Part shown: piece after piece, positions 1-4,857 of the stretch | Layout of the letters: every line of letters starts with the position of its first letter | How positions within the stretch are numbered: position 1 is the stretch's first letter | Assembly (NCBI GenBank): GCA_041476545.1 | Contig: JBGOTP010000348.1 | Location: forward strand, 1-5,385 | Direction: 5' to 3' | Length of the DNA stretch: 5,385 bases | Source of the DNA: JBGOTP01 sp041476545 | Lineage (GTDB): Bacteria; Acidobacteriota; Vicinamibacteria; Vicinamibacterales; CAVVIG01 | Made by a program: the position numbers and the translations under genes | Notes under the pieces: generated by a model | What the model was told of the DNA's origin: nothing | The model's database searches: none | What the model saw: the letters and a program-made list of their open reading frames with translations, nothing else

Positions 1-59
1 ACAGCAACTGGAGCCGACGGTGCATGGCGTTGGAGCGCCGCGGCTCAGTTGCAGGCGTT
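1..59 (+). repeat. attC: attC recombination site (cut off at left, interrupted at its R' box)
   Basis: This is the 3' part of an integron attC site. The L'' arm (4-23) and L' arm (35-52) pair almost completely, leaving an unpaired G at 10/11 and an unpaired A at 17, with T21 as the only mismatch. These are the same two extrahelical bases as in the sites at 2725 and 4692. The R'' box lies mostly off the window (only its last two bases are present). The R' box begins GTT at 57-59 but continues GATA, which does not fit GTTRRRY. The missing bases AAGC are found at 1557-1560, after an inserted IS. The site ends a cassette lying to the left of the window. Confidence 0.88.
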
Positions 60-60
60 G

Positions 61-365
61 ATATGGGTGTCACTTGTCAAGGAAGCACTACCTTCCCGTC
101 CTCAGCATCGTGAGTGGTGGTTCTGCCGTGTCTCAGTCTTCGGTCATCGATCGTTCCGGCGGCACGATGTTCTAGCGACGGTTGACGCTGCTGATATTCG
201 CGGATTGGGTACCGCCAGACTTCTGTGCGTCGCGGAGCTGCCTCACTCTAGCCACGGACATCTCAGCCGAAGCTGACGCCCTTAACGCCATCGAGGATTC
301 TCCACCTGGTCACCGTGCCGCCGAAACGATCGATGAACGAACACGTCATGCCCTCGCGCCGACTC
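61..365 (-). ncRNA. candidate bridge RNA region of the IS110/IS1111 element
   Basis: This is the non-coding stretch between the transposase stop and the element's right end in transposase orientation. IS1111-group elements encode their bridge RNA here; it pairs with both the donor ends and the target. The sequence shows a 34-nt near-perfect inverted repeat (136-169 with 311-344). Inside that lies a UUCG tetraloop hairpin with a 5-bp stem (263-276). Smaller stems are GCGG/CCGC (200-203 with 212-215), a 6-bp stem (175-180 with 227-232) and GGAAG/CTTCC (81-85 with 92-96). Two of the four mismatches in the long stem become G-U pairs only if the leftward strand is the RNA, which supports this strand. 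Ends, promoter and exact fold are not determined, and the bridge-RNA role is inferred from position. Confidence 0.5.
136..344 (-). repeat. 34-nt long inverted repeat (30/34) in the IS non-coding end
   Basis: Positions 311-344 match the reverse complement of 136-169 at 30 of 34 positions; the arms are 141 bases apart. The differences are at 313/167, 324/156, 337/143 and 342/138. In leftward-strand RNA the first two are G-U wobbles; in rightward RNA they would be C-A and A-C clashes. The repeat stops sharply at both ends. It would form a long closing helix around the 170-310 domain of the candidate bridge RNA. Confidence 0.85.
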
Positions 366-1478
366 TCAGCGCGGCGCGGGCGACACCTCCCGCGCAATCG
401 CCCAGATGAACCCCGTGAGCTCGCGCGCGATCGCGGTCGCGACTTTCGGTTTCGCCTTCCCTCGAGCGACCAGGCGCCGGAAGCGCCCGGTCAACCGGAG
501 TTGGGCCTTCCAGGCGATGTCACACACGACCTTTGAGAGCGCTTCCTGCCGGTACGCGTGCTGACGCCCAATGCGCGGGATCCCTTGATACGCCCACGCG
601 GCTTCGGCGAGCAGGCGTCGCACATGCGGATTGCCCGCCTTCGTGATGCCGCCGCGTCGGACACTCGGCCCACTGGAGTGTTCCGACGGCACGAGTCCAA
701 GATAGGCCATGAGTTCGCGCGGGTGGCCGAACCGCGTCAGGTCACCGAGCTCGGCCACCAACGCCACCGCGGTGATGAACGAGACGCCGCGCAACGCTTG
801 GAGCGGGGCGACGACCGGCGCCCACCGCCACGTCGGCGCGAGCTGACGGAGTTGCTCCGTGAGCCGGTCGATCCGCTGTTCGGTTTCGGCGATCGCGTCG
901 CGATATTCCTGGAGCGTGATGTGCTGCGCGGCACTCGGGAAACTGAGATCGGTGAGCCACCGGCGGTACGGGAGCGTCCATCCCTCGCGCCCCGGATAGC
1001 GACGACCCTGTCGCAGCAGGAACGCCTTCAACCGGTACTTCGCCTGCGTGCCGACGACGACGGCATCTTCTCGCGCGCGCACGAGATCGCGCATCGCTTC
1101 ATCAGCGTCCTCTGGCACGTAGATCGCGCGCAGTTCGCCGGCCCGATGCAACCGGGCGAGCATCTGGCTATCCCGCCGGTCGGTCTTGATCCGATCCCCG
1201 CTCCGCTTGGGGATCATCGACGGACTCACCACGACGCAGTCCTCGCCGTGCTTGGTCAGATGCCGATAGATCCCGAAGCCGCAGGGACCGGCCTCGTAGA
1301 CGAAGTGGAGCTGCCGGTCCGGGGCGCGCAGCGCCCGCACGATTTTGTCGAGCGGCTCGCGATCACTCGCGATCACCCCATAGTGACGAACCTCCCCGTC
1401 GCGATGGCCCTCGGCGATCGACACGTCGATCGTTTCTTTGTGGACATCCAGCCCTACGAACATGCTACGGTTCCCCAT
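366..1478 (-). CDS. IS110-family transposase (DEDD recombinase)
   Basis: This 370-residue protein should catalyse RNA-guided excision and insertion of its IS. The N-terminal RuvC-like DEDD domain (DEDD_Tnp_IS110) shows D11 in GLDVHKETID, E62 in YEAGPCGFGIYR, and D100 and D103 in KTDRRD. A helical, probably coiled-coil segment lies at about 188-215. The C-terminal Transposase_20 domain (about 224-310) has LRGVSFITAVALVAELGD, YLGLVP, SSG at 268-270 (probably including the serine nucleophile) and GGITKAGNPHVRRLL. I chose the ATG at 1478 because an AAGGAGGT ribosome-binding site sits just upstream; an in-frame start at 1544 would add 22 unconserved residues and read through that site. There are no frameshifts or stops and all key residues are present, so the element looks intact. 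It lies antisense to the cassette genes, and its ribosome-binding site is one arm of an inverted repeat. Confidence 0.95.
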   Translation of the reverse strand: MGNRSMFVGLDVHKETIDVSIAEGHRDGEVRHYGVIASDREPLDKIVRALRAPDRQLHFVYEAGPCGFGIYRHLTKHGEDCVVVSPSMIPKRSGDRIKTDRRDSQMLARLHRAGELRAIYVPEDADEAMRDLVRAREDAVVVGTQAKYRLKAFLLRQGRRYPGREGWTLPYRRWLTDLSFPSAAQHITLQEYRDAIAETEQRIDRLTEQLRQLAPTWRWAPVVAPLQALRGVSFITAVALVAELGDLTRFGHPRELMAYLGLVPSEHSSGPSVRRGGITKAGNPHVRRLLAEAAWAYQGIPRIGRQHAYRQEALSKVVCDIAWKAQLRLTGRFRRLVARGKAKPKVATAIARELTGFIWAIAREVSPAPR

Positions 1479-1554
1479 ACCTACCTCCTTGTGTGTGGCC
1501 CTGTGTGAAGCGTCAGACACTCCACATAATCCACGATGTGACAAGGAGGTAGGT
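1479..1554 (-). promoter_or_regulatory. inverted repeat that can sequester the transposase ribosome-binding site
   Basis: A perfect 14-bp inverted repeat (1479-1492 and 1541-1554, 48 bases apart) has the transposase Shine-Dalgarno as its inner arm, directly before the ATG at 1478. The outer arm lies at the very end of the IS. A transcript entering from outside would contain both arms and could fold to hide the ribosome-binding site; a transcript starting between them could not. Several other insertion sequences block expression from read-through transcription in this way. The repeat is seen directly; the function is inference. Confidence 0.6.
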
Positions 1555-1556
1555 TT

Positions 1557-1560
1557 AAGC
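1557..1560 (+). repeat. attC: right remnant of the interrupted attC R' box
   Basis: The four bases AAGC complete the R' box begun at 57-59, giving GTTAAGC, which fits GTTRRRY. This marks the start of the original cassette that carries the DUF6236-like gene. Four bases alone prove little; the call rests on the exact fit with the left half. Confidence 0.65.
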
Positions 1561-1594
1561 TTTCCTGGCGCGATCTCAGTGCGGTTCCTCGAAT

Positions 1595-1644
1595 CGCCCG
1601 CCGCCCGGAGCAGGCCCCCCCAAGAGCGGGGTCTGCGGAGGGCG
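1595..1644. other. GC-rich two-part hairpin ahead of the DUF6236-like gene
   Basis: The inner stem pairs 1610-1618 with 1628-1636 (eight Watson-Crick pairs and one G-T) around a 9-base loop. The outer stem pairs 1595-1602 with 1637-1644 with one mismatch, and a 7-base bulge separates the two. No T-tract follows on either strand, so it is not a standard intrinsic terminator, and it lacks AAC/GTT boxes, so it is not an attC. It lies in the 147-bp leader between the cassette start and the gene. It might affect translation or transcript stability. No other feature is visible in 1561-1707. Confidence 0.4.
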
Positions 1645-1707
1645 GCCGTCGTATGAGAGCGCCGCTATCGAGCCGTGACAGCCATATTGTCTAGGCGTAT
1701 CGTGACG

Positions 1708-2730
1708 ATGAAAATCATGAACGACAACGAACCGATCAAGGACGTCGCGTTTTACTATCCCGGCCACCTGTGGCACCACACGGACTGGATAAAGACGCTG
1801 CTTCTGTTCTTTGACGGAATCGGACTCCTCGTCCCGGAGTACAAGCAGGGAGAGCCAGAGAGTCGCGATCCGATTCTCGCGGGTTCTCTTCGCGACCGCG
1901 GCTTGCTCCATTACCTCGTGGCGGATCAGGTCGTCGATAAACAAGCGACCGAGCAACTGGCAACCGCTCTCACGGACGTCATTGTCTCCGGAGCATTTGA
2001 TTCGCTGGCCAGGGATGGCACTGCGTTTCACGAGATCTCGATGTCACGCATGGGGTACTACGGAGACCGAGGCTTGGCAGATATGCTGTTTGAAGAACTT
2101 GAGTCTCGCGGTCTGGCTCGGAAGTCCAACGACGGGGTATCCATCCCCCTCCATCCCACGGTCCGGTATCTGATTCTCGTGCTCCTTGCTCAGATTCTTC
2201 GCCCCAAGGGCCCCTCGATGGGCCTCGATCTATCGCCGGCCACCGATCAGTTCAGAATCGTCCGCGCCCTGACGGAGTTCCTCGACCTGCCGGAGGCTCC
2301 TTCTGCGGGCCGGGTGGTTGCGTTTGATCTGCAGGCTGTTTCCGTGAATCTGAGCGCGGTTCCGCTCGACGAGGTCCTGGGATTTAGGTCCGAGCATCGG
2401 ATCGCTCACCAACGGTACGCGCGATCTGTCCGTGAATTTGCGCGGCAACTGAGCGTAATGCCAGAGGCTGAGAGGCAGGCTGCCTTCAGAGACCGTCAGG
2501 CCGAGATTGAAGAGTTGGCCAGTGACCTACGCAGGAAGTCTCGGAAGGCATGGCGGCAGCCGGCGTCATTCGCACTCGGTCTCGCAGGCGCCGCGTGGAC
2601 ATTTTCAACGGGAAACCCGATCGGAGCATTGCTTGCCGCGGGGGCACTGGCTGCCAGAGGGCTCAGCGGAACGACCAAAGAGACTGGAGCCTTCAGCTAT
2701 GTTTTCGCTGCTCACGATCAATACGCCTAA
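1708..2730 (+). CDS. DUF6236-like cassette protein of unknown function
   Basis: This 340-residue protein has no known biochemical role. Residues 16-43 (YYP followed by a DWIKTLLLFFDGIGLLVP block) and 221-254 (LDEVLGFRSEHR...YARSVREF) resemble what I recall of the DUF6236 family. Residues 235-285 are charged and probably a long helix or coiled coil. They are followed by a hydrophobic Gly/Ala-rich stretch at about 286-322 that could be a membrane hairpin or a buried helical pair. There is no signal peptide. ATG 1708 is preferred; GTG 1675 would add 11 residues, and ATG 1717 is also possible. No start has a clear ribosome-binding site, as is common for cassette genes. The stop codon (2728-2730) falls inside the attC R'' box, typical of a cassette gene. 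Family assignment is from memory of motifs and moderately sure. Confidence 0.82.
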   Translation: MKIMNDNEPIKDVAFYYPGHLWHHTDWIKTLLLFFDGIGLLVPEYKQGEPESRDPILAGSLRDRGLLHYLVADQVVDKQATEQLATALTDVIVSGAFDSLARDGTAFHEISMSRMGYYGDRGLADMLFEELESRGLARKSNDGVSIPLHPTVRYLILVLLAQILRPKGPSMGLDLSPATDQFRIVRALTEFLDLPEAPSAGRVVAFDLQAVSVNLSAVPLDEVLGFRSEHRIAHQRYARSVREFARQLSVMPEAERQAAFRDRQAEIEELASDLRRKSRKAWRQPASFALGLAGAAWTFSTGNPIGALLAAGALAARGLSGTTKETGAFSYVFAAHDQYA

Positions 2731-2791
2731 CATCAACTGGAGCCGACGGCGCATGATCAGTGTGCGCCGCGGCTCAGTTGTGACGTTAGCC
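2725..2791 (+). repeat. attC: attC site ending the DUF6236-like cassette
   Basis: R'' is GCCTAAC (2725-2731) and R' is GTTAGCC (2785-2791), one base off GTTRRRY. The arms 2734-2752 and 2764-2780 pair fully except for an unpaired G (2739/2740) and an unpaired A (2746), the two extrahelical bases that orient the folded bottom strand for the integrase. The spacer between the arms is 11 bases. The stem sequence is nearly identical to the sites at 1 and 4692. The total length is 67 bp. Confidence 0.92.
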
Positions 2792-2808
2792 AGACAGAAG
2801 CCTTTCCC

Positions 2809-3255
2809 ATGGGACGCACCAGCAAAATGAGCTTCGCGATTCGCATGACGGACGGGCCGGACGAGGCAATCCGCAATGCAGTGCTCGGTCCCCTCGTCGC
2901 CTACAACCACGCCAGGACTGGCAGAAATGATCATCGGCCCCTTGTCCTTGCCATCGAAGACGCTGACAAACACGTGGTGGGCGGGTTGTGGGGACGCACG
3001 GGTTACGATTGGCTGTTCGTTGAGCTATTGTTCGTGCCTGAATCGTTCCGTGCCCGCGGCATCGGTGCAGACCTCATGTCACGAGCGGAGAGTGAGGCAA
3101 TTGCCCGTGGGTGTCACAGCGCATGGCTTGATACCTTCGAGTTTCAGGCTCGAGAGTTCTATGAGCGTCTCGGGTACACGTGCTTTGGCGAACTCAAAGA
3201 CAACCCAGTCGGGTCGGCGCGGTATTTTATGAAGAAGGCTTTGACGCCATCGTGA
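2809..3255 (+). CDS. GNAT-family N-acetyltransferase
   Basis: This 148-residue cytosolic enzyme should transfer an acetyl group from acetyl-CoA to an amine; the substrate is not known. The acetyl-CoA-binding motif A is visible as FVPESFRARGIGADLMSRAE, with R81-x-x-G84-x-G86. The C-terminal FYERLGY (117-123), a GNAT hallmark, follows, and the final strand ends RYFMKKAL. Length is normal for a single GNAT domain. ATG 2809 is taken as start; ATG 2827 (MSFAIR) is an equally plausible alternative, and neither has a strong ribosome-binding site. The gene is the first in its cassette, 18 bp after the R' box, and 23 bp before a DUF6933-like gene with which it is probably co-transcribed. GNAT genes are frequent integron cargo, and some modify antibiotics, but nothing here shows that. 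Confidence 0.9.
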   Translation: MGRTSKMSFAIRMTDGPDEAIRNAVLGPLVAYNHARTGRNDHRPLVLAIEDADKHVVGGLWGRTGYDWLFVELLFVPESFRARGIGADLMSRAESEAIARGCHSAWLDTFEFQAREFYERLGYTCFGELKDNPVGSARYFMKKALTPS

Positions 3256-3278
3256 TCATCGGATAGCAGGCACCGCTC

Positions 3279-3836
3279 ATGGTCATACTTCGGCCAACAC
3301 GGAAGCTAAAGTCGTCGCTGCACGGAGGCCACGTCTCTCGCCCGCTTTCTGACACCGCCCTTGGTGACTGGTACGTCAATCGAATTGTCGTGGATCGGCA
3401 GCCGCTTCTCCTGTTGGTGAGTTCTGCTTCGCTCCTTCCCATGTTGTTGCCGGCACGGGAGGTCCGAGGCCTACCGGATCGACTTGCGGCCCTCGTCGGG
3501 GCCCGACTGAAACGTTGCGGTATCGACGCTCTCGCAATTGACGCCGAGCGACGGGCCATGACGCCGGTCATAGTCGGTCCCACAGTCGATCGGTCCGTAC
3601 TGGGCATCATGGTCGATTTCGCGAAATCGGTGCCGTATCATCTCGAACCTGGGCAGTGGGATGAAACCACACTGCGGTTTGTTGAGGACCGCTTGGCTGA
3701 GACACCATGCCATGCCGGGCGCTCATCCGATCAAGTGGTATTCCCGGAAAAGAAGGCGCCGGAGCTGTTGCATTCGAAGTGGCTGGCTAACACGCCGCTG
3801 CAGCCGACGAACGGCAAGAAGACCCGGGTCATGTGA
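3279..3836 (+). CDS. DUF6933-like protein with a tail encoded by attC
   Basis: This is a 185-residue protein of unknown function. The N-terminus MVILRPTRKL, LGDWY (28-32), the LLLLVSSASLLPMLLPAR block (43-60), RSVLGIMVDF (105-114) and LAETPC (139-144) match what I recall of DUF6933, whose members usually end soon after the last motif. The remaining 41 residues look like extra sequence: from about residue 169 they are translated attC DNA (NTPLQPTNG... and onward), with the stop inside the attC spacer. The original gene probably lost its own stop, or was captured with it removed. It starts 23 bp after the GNAT stop in the same cassette, with only a weak AGCAGG-like ribosome-binding site. The tail is not expected to matter for function. 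Confidence 0.83.
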   Translation: MVILRPTRKLKSSLHGGHVSRPLSDTALGDWYVNRIVVDRQPLLLLVSSASLLPMLLPAREVRGLPDRLAALVGARLKRCGIDALAIDAERRAMTPVIVGPTVDRSVLGIMVDFAKSVPYHLEPGQWDETTLRFVEDRLAETPCHAGRSSDQVVFPEKKAPELLHSKWLANTPLQPTNGKKTRVM

Positions 3837-3879
3837 GAATCGAGCTCGCCGTTCGCGGCTGATCGGCAGGTCGTTAGGC
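3785..3879 (+). repeat. attC: attC site of a different stem family
   Basis: R'' is GGCTAAC (3785-3791), one base off RYYYAAC, and R' is GTTAGGC (3873-3879), a perfect fit. The arms 3794-3815 and 3848-3867 pair over 18 positions, with an unpaired A at 3807 and a CTG/AT bulge at 3798-3800. The spacer is 32 bases and contains a perfect 10-bp palindrome (3821-3830). Unlike the other three sites, the stem does not carry the CAACTG/CAGTTG outer block, pointing to a different origin for this cassette. The site overlaps the last 17 codons and the stop of the preceding gene. The total length is 95 bp. Confidence 0.88.
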
Positions 3880-3969
3880 ACCAATGAACGCGACCGTTTA
3901 GAGGAAGTCGGCTTGTAAAAGTGCCCAGCGTGAGACCGGATCGCCGATGGCGTCTGTCTCTTGAAGATC

Positions 3970-4012
3970 GTTCGAACCGTTGACGCATGGTAGTAGACTA
4001 CGAGTCAGGGGA
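3970..4012 (+). promoter_or_regulatory. possible promoter/operator region ahead of the toxin-antitoxin operon
   Basis: The 140-bp leader 3880-4019 has no convincing gene. It holds an 8-bp palindrome GTTCGAAC (3970-3977), a -35-like TTGACG (3980-3985) with no good -10 at the right distance, and an inverted repeat GTAGT-AG-ACTAC (3990-4001). A ribosome-binding-like AGGGGA (4007-4012) follows. Palindromes ahead of a toxin-antitoxin operon can be autoregulation sites, but these are short and the assignment is weak. Confidence 0.22.
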
Positions 4013-4019
4013 ACTCGAT

Positions 4020-4124
4020 ATGCATTTCAACCCAAAGGCCCTGCTCGGCGAGGCGGTCTCGACGGTCGTTATTTTGGCAGGCGTGGCCGGTTTTCTGCGA
4101 GGAAACCGATTGCGAGTACGCTGA
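4020..4124 (+). CDS. possible 34-residue single-span membrane peptide
   Basis: A short frame begins at ATG 4020, seven bases after a good AGGGGA ribosome-binding site, and stops at TGA 4122-4124. The peptide starts MHFNPKALLGEAVSTVVILA and continues with a Gly/Phe-containing hydrophobic run. Residues about 8-26 form one hydrophobic span, followed by a basic tail RGNRLRVR, an arrangement typical of small inner-membrane proteins. It ends 48 bp before the preferred antitoxin start. I do not recognise a family. It could be a real small protein, a regulatory leader peptide, or chance. Confidence 0.4.
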   Translation: MHFNPKALLGEAVSTVVILAGVAGFLRGNRLRVR

Positions 4125-4172
4125 CTGTCGAGGAGAACCAACGGCTCAGGAAACATGGGGCGGGATCTCATC

Positions 4173-4397
4173 ATGGCTGCCAAATCCGTCGTCGTTCACA
4201 GCGACCCAGACATTCTTGGGGGCACGCCAGTCTTTGTTGGCACGCGGGTTCCCGTTCAATCTCTTTTTGACTATATCGAGGGCGGTGACACTCTCGACGA
4301 ATTCCTGCTTCAATTCCCTTCGGTCAAGCGTGAACAGGCGGTCGCGGCGCTCGAGTTCGCTCGCGATACGTTGCTGACCAGTGCGCGTTCTGCTTGA
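4173..4397 (+). CDS. DUF433 antitoxin of a toxin-antitoxin pair
   Basis: The gene encodes a 74-residue DUF433-family protein, an antitoxin that binds and neutralises the PIN-like toxin encoded next to it and probably represses its own operon. The hallmark SDPDILGGTPVFVGTRVPV lies at about 10-28. It is followed by helices around DYIEGGDTLDEFLLQFPSVKREQAVAALEFA (FPSVKREQ is the usual linker to the last helix). ATG 4173 gives the usual family N-terminus and has a GGCGG-like ribosome-binding site 9 bases upstream. ATG 4155 would add six residues and has AGGA only three bases away, so it is less likely. The last 17 bases overlap the toxin gene, indicating translational coupling. Confidence 0.88.
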   Translation: MAAKSVVVHSDPDILGGTPVFVGTRVPVQSLFDYIEGGDTLDEFLLQFPSVKREQAVAALEFARDTLLTSARSA

Positions 4398-4608
4398 CGA
4401 GAATCTTCCTCACGACCTCGCATTCCTGTTGGCCGGTCACGATGTTTCGACGGTTCAGGGTGTGGGTTGGGCTGGTGTGAAGAACGGCGAACTCCTTCGA
4501 CGAGCCTCGGGACAAATCGATGCGTTTCTCACGATGGATCGCAAGCTTGAGCGTCAACAGAAGTTGACCGATCTTCCATTCGGCATCGTGGTGATTGCGG
4601 CCAAGTGA
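4381..4608 (+). CDS. DUF5615 PIN-like toxin, truncated by a frameshift
   Basis: The open frame encodes 75 residues of a DUF5615 (Mut7-C/PIN-like) protein, the VapC-like toxin partner of DUF433 antitoxins and a predicted RNase. The acidic residues expected in the active site are present: D6 and E7 in LLDENLP, E37 in GVKNGELL, D47, and D53 in FLTMDRKLE. The frame starts at GTG 4381 inside the antitoxin gene. Family members are usually about 105-115 residues; this frame stops right after PFGIVVIAAK, exactly where the family continues with an S-N-R...DL.PLV helix. That missing part is readable in another frame from 4608 to 4697. A one-base deletion, or a sequencing error, is the simplest explanation. 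The catalytic core remains but the terminal helix is lost, so activity is uncertain. Confidence 0.82.
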   Translation: MRVLLDENLPHDLAFLLAGHDVSTVQGVGWAGVKNGELLRRASGQIDAFLTMDRKLERQQKLTDLPFGIVVIAAK

Positions 4609-4697
4609 ATCGCATCCAGGATCTTCAGCCGCTCGTCAACGACATCTTGGCAGCGCTCGGAATGGTTCAAGCCGGTACCACCCGGCAATGTGCCTAA
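4608..4697 (+). pseudogene. out-of-frame C-terminus of the DUF5615 toxin
   Basis: Reading from 4608 gives 29 codons beginning NRIQDLQPLVNDILAALG and ending in TAA at 4695-4697, inside the attC R'' box. This matches the C-terminal helix expected for DUF5615 proteins and lies one frame away from the toxin frame, with the shift at 4605-4608. With one base restored, the toxin would be about 105 residues and would end in R'' just as the DUF6236-like gene does. There is no obvious slippery heptamer, so programmed frameshifting is unlikely. Confidence 0.72.
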
Positions 4698-4768
4698 CAG
4701 CAACTGGAGCCGACGGCGCGACTGAGAAAAAGCACGGACGCGCCGCGGCTCAGTTGCAGTCGTTAGAC
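4692..4768 (+). repeat. attC: attC site ending the toxin-antitoxin cassette
   Basis: R'' is GCCTAAC (4692-4698) and R' is GTTAGAC (4762-4768); both fit consensus. The arms 4700-4720 and 4739-4757 pair over 19 positions without mismatch apart from the unpaired G (4706/4707) and A (4713), giving the most regular attC of the window. The spacer between the arms is 18 bases and A-rich. The stem is the same as at 2725 and, nearly, at 1. The total length is 77 bp. Confidence 0.94.
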
Positions 4769-4857
4769 GCTTGGACCGCCAGATCGCAACGAGAGAGAAA
4801 GACTCAGGAGTCGGTCGACCGGCGCGTATGCTGTCAAGATTCACGGAGGAGCGGGGT

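Larger units (their letters stand above)
60..1556 (-). mobile_element. IS110-family (IS1111-like) insertion sequence inside attC
   Basis: The element is about 1.5 kb, normal for IS110, and contains one intact leftward transposase. Removing 60-1556 joins GTT (57-59) to AAGC (1557-1560) and restores a perfect R' box, which fixes both ends to within about 2 bp. The doubt comes from TT being present at both junctions (58-59 and 1555-1556). There are no long terminal inverted repeats or target duplication, as expected for IS110. A short subterminal inverted repeat, TGTCAC at 68-73 and its complement at 1538-1543, lies 8 and 11 bases inside the ends. The short upstream end (about 75 bp) and long non-coding downstream end (about 300 bp) match the IS1111 subgroup. 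Some IS1111 elements are known to target attC sites. The transposase points against the cassette genes. Confidence 0.82.

Noticed and set aside
558..1508. Rightward 316-codon open frame opposite the transposase
   Set aside because: It is antisense to a clear IS110 transposase with intact motifs, is Arg/Pro/His-rich and has no recognisable domain; such frames are common opposite high-GC genes.
1541..1554. Strong Shine-Dalgarno (AAGGAGGT) on the rightward strand
   Set aside because: No start codon follows at a usable distance; it is the complement of the transposase ribosome-binding site and is better explained as the outer arm of an inverted repeat.
1576..2031. Leftward 151-codon frame
   Set aside because: It is antisense to the GC hairpin and the DUF6236-like gene, with no motif or ribosome-binding site support.
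3227..3610. Leftward 127-codon frame opposite the DUF6933-like gene
   Set aside because: Low-complexity Ser/Arg/Thr composition and antisense to a frame with recognisable family motifs.
4599..4608. Programmed -1 frameshift to make full-length toxin
   Set aside because: The heptamer before the stop is not of the X-XXY-YYZ slippery type and no downstream stimulatory structure is evident; a simple deletion explains the data better.
1..4768. Repeated CAACTGGAGCCGACGG blocks as a CRISPR or ordinary dispersed repeat
   Set aside because: The blocks are 1.1-2.7 kb apart, each paired with its own complement and bounded by AAC/GTT boxes, which identifies attC sites.
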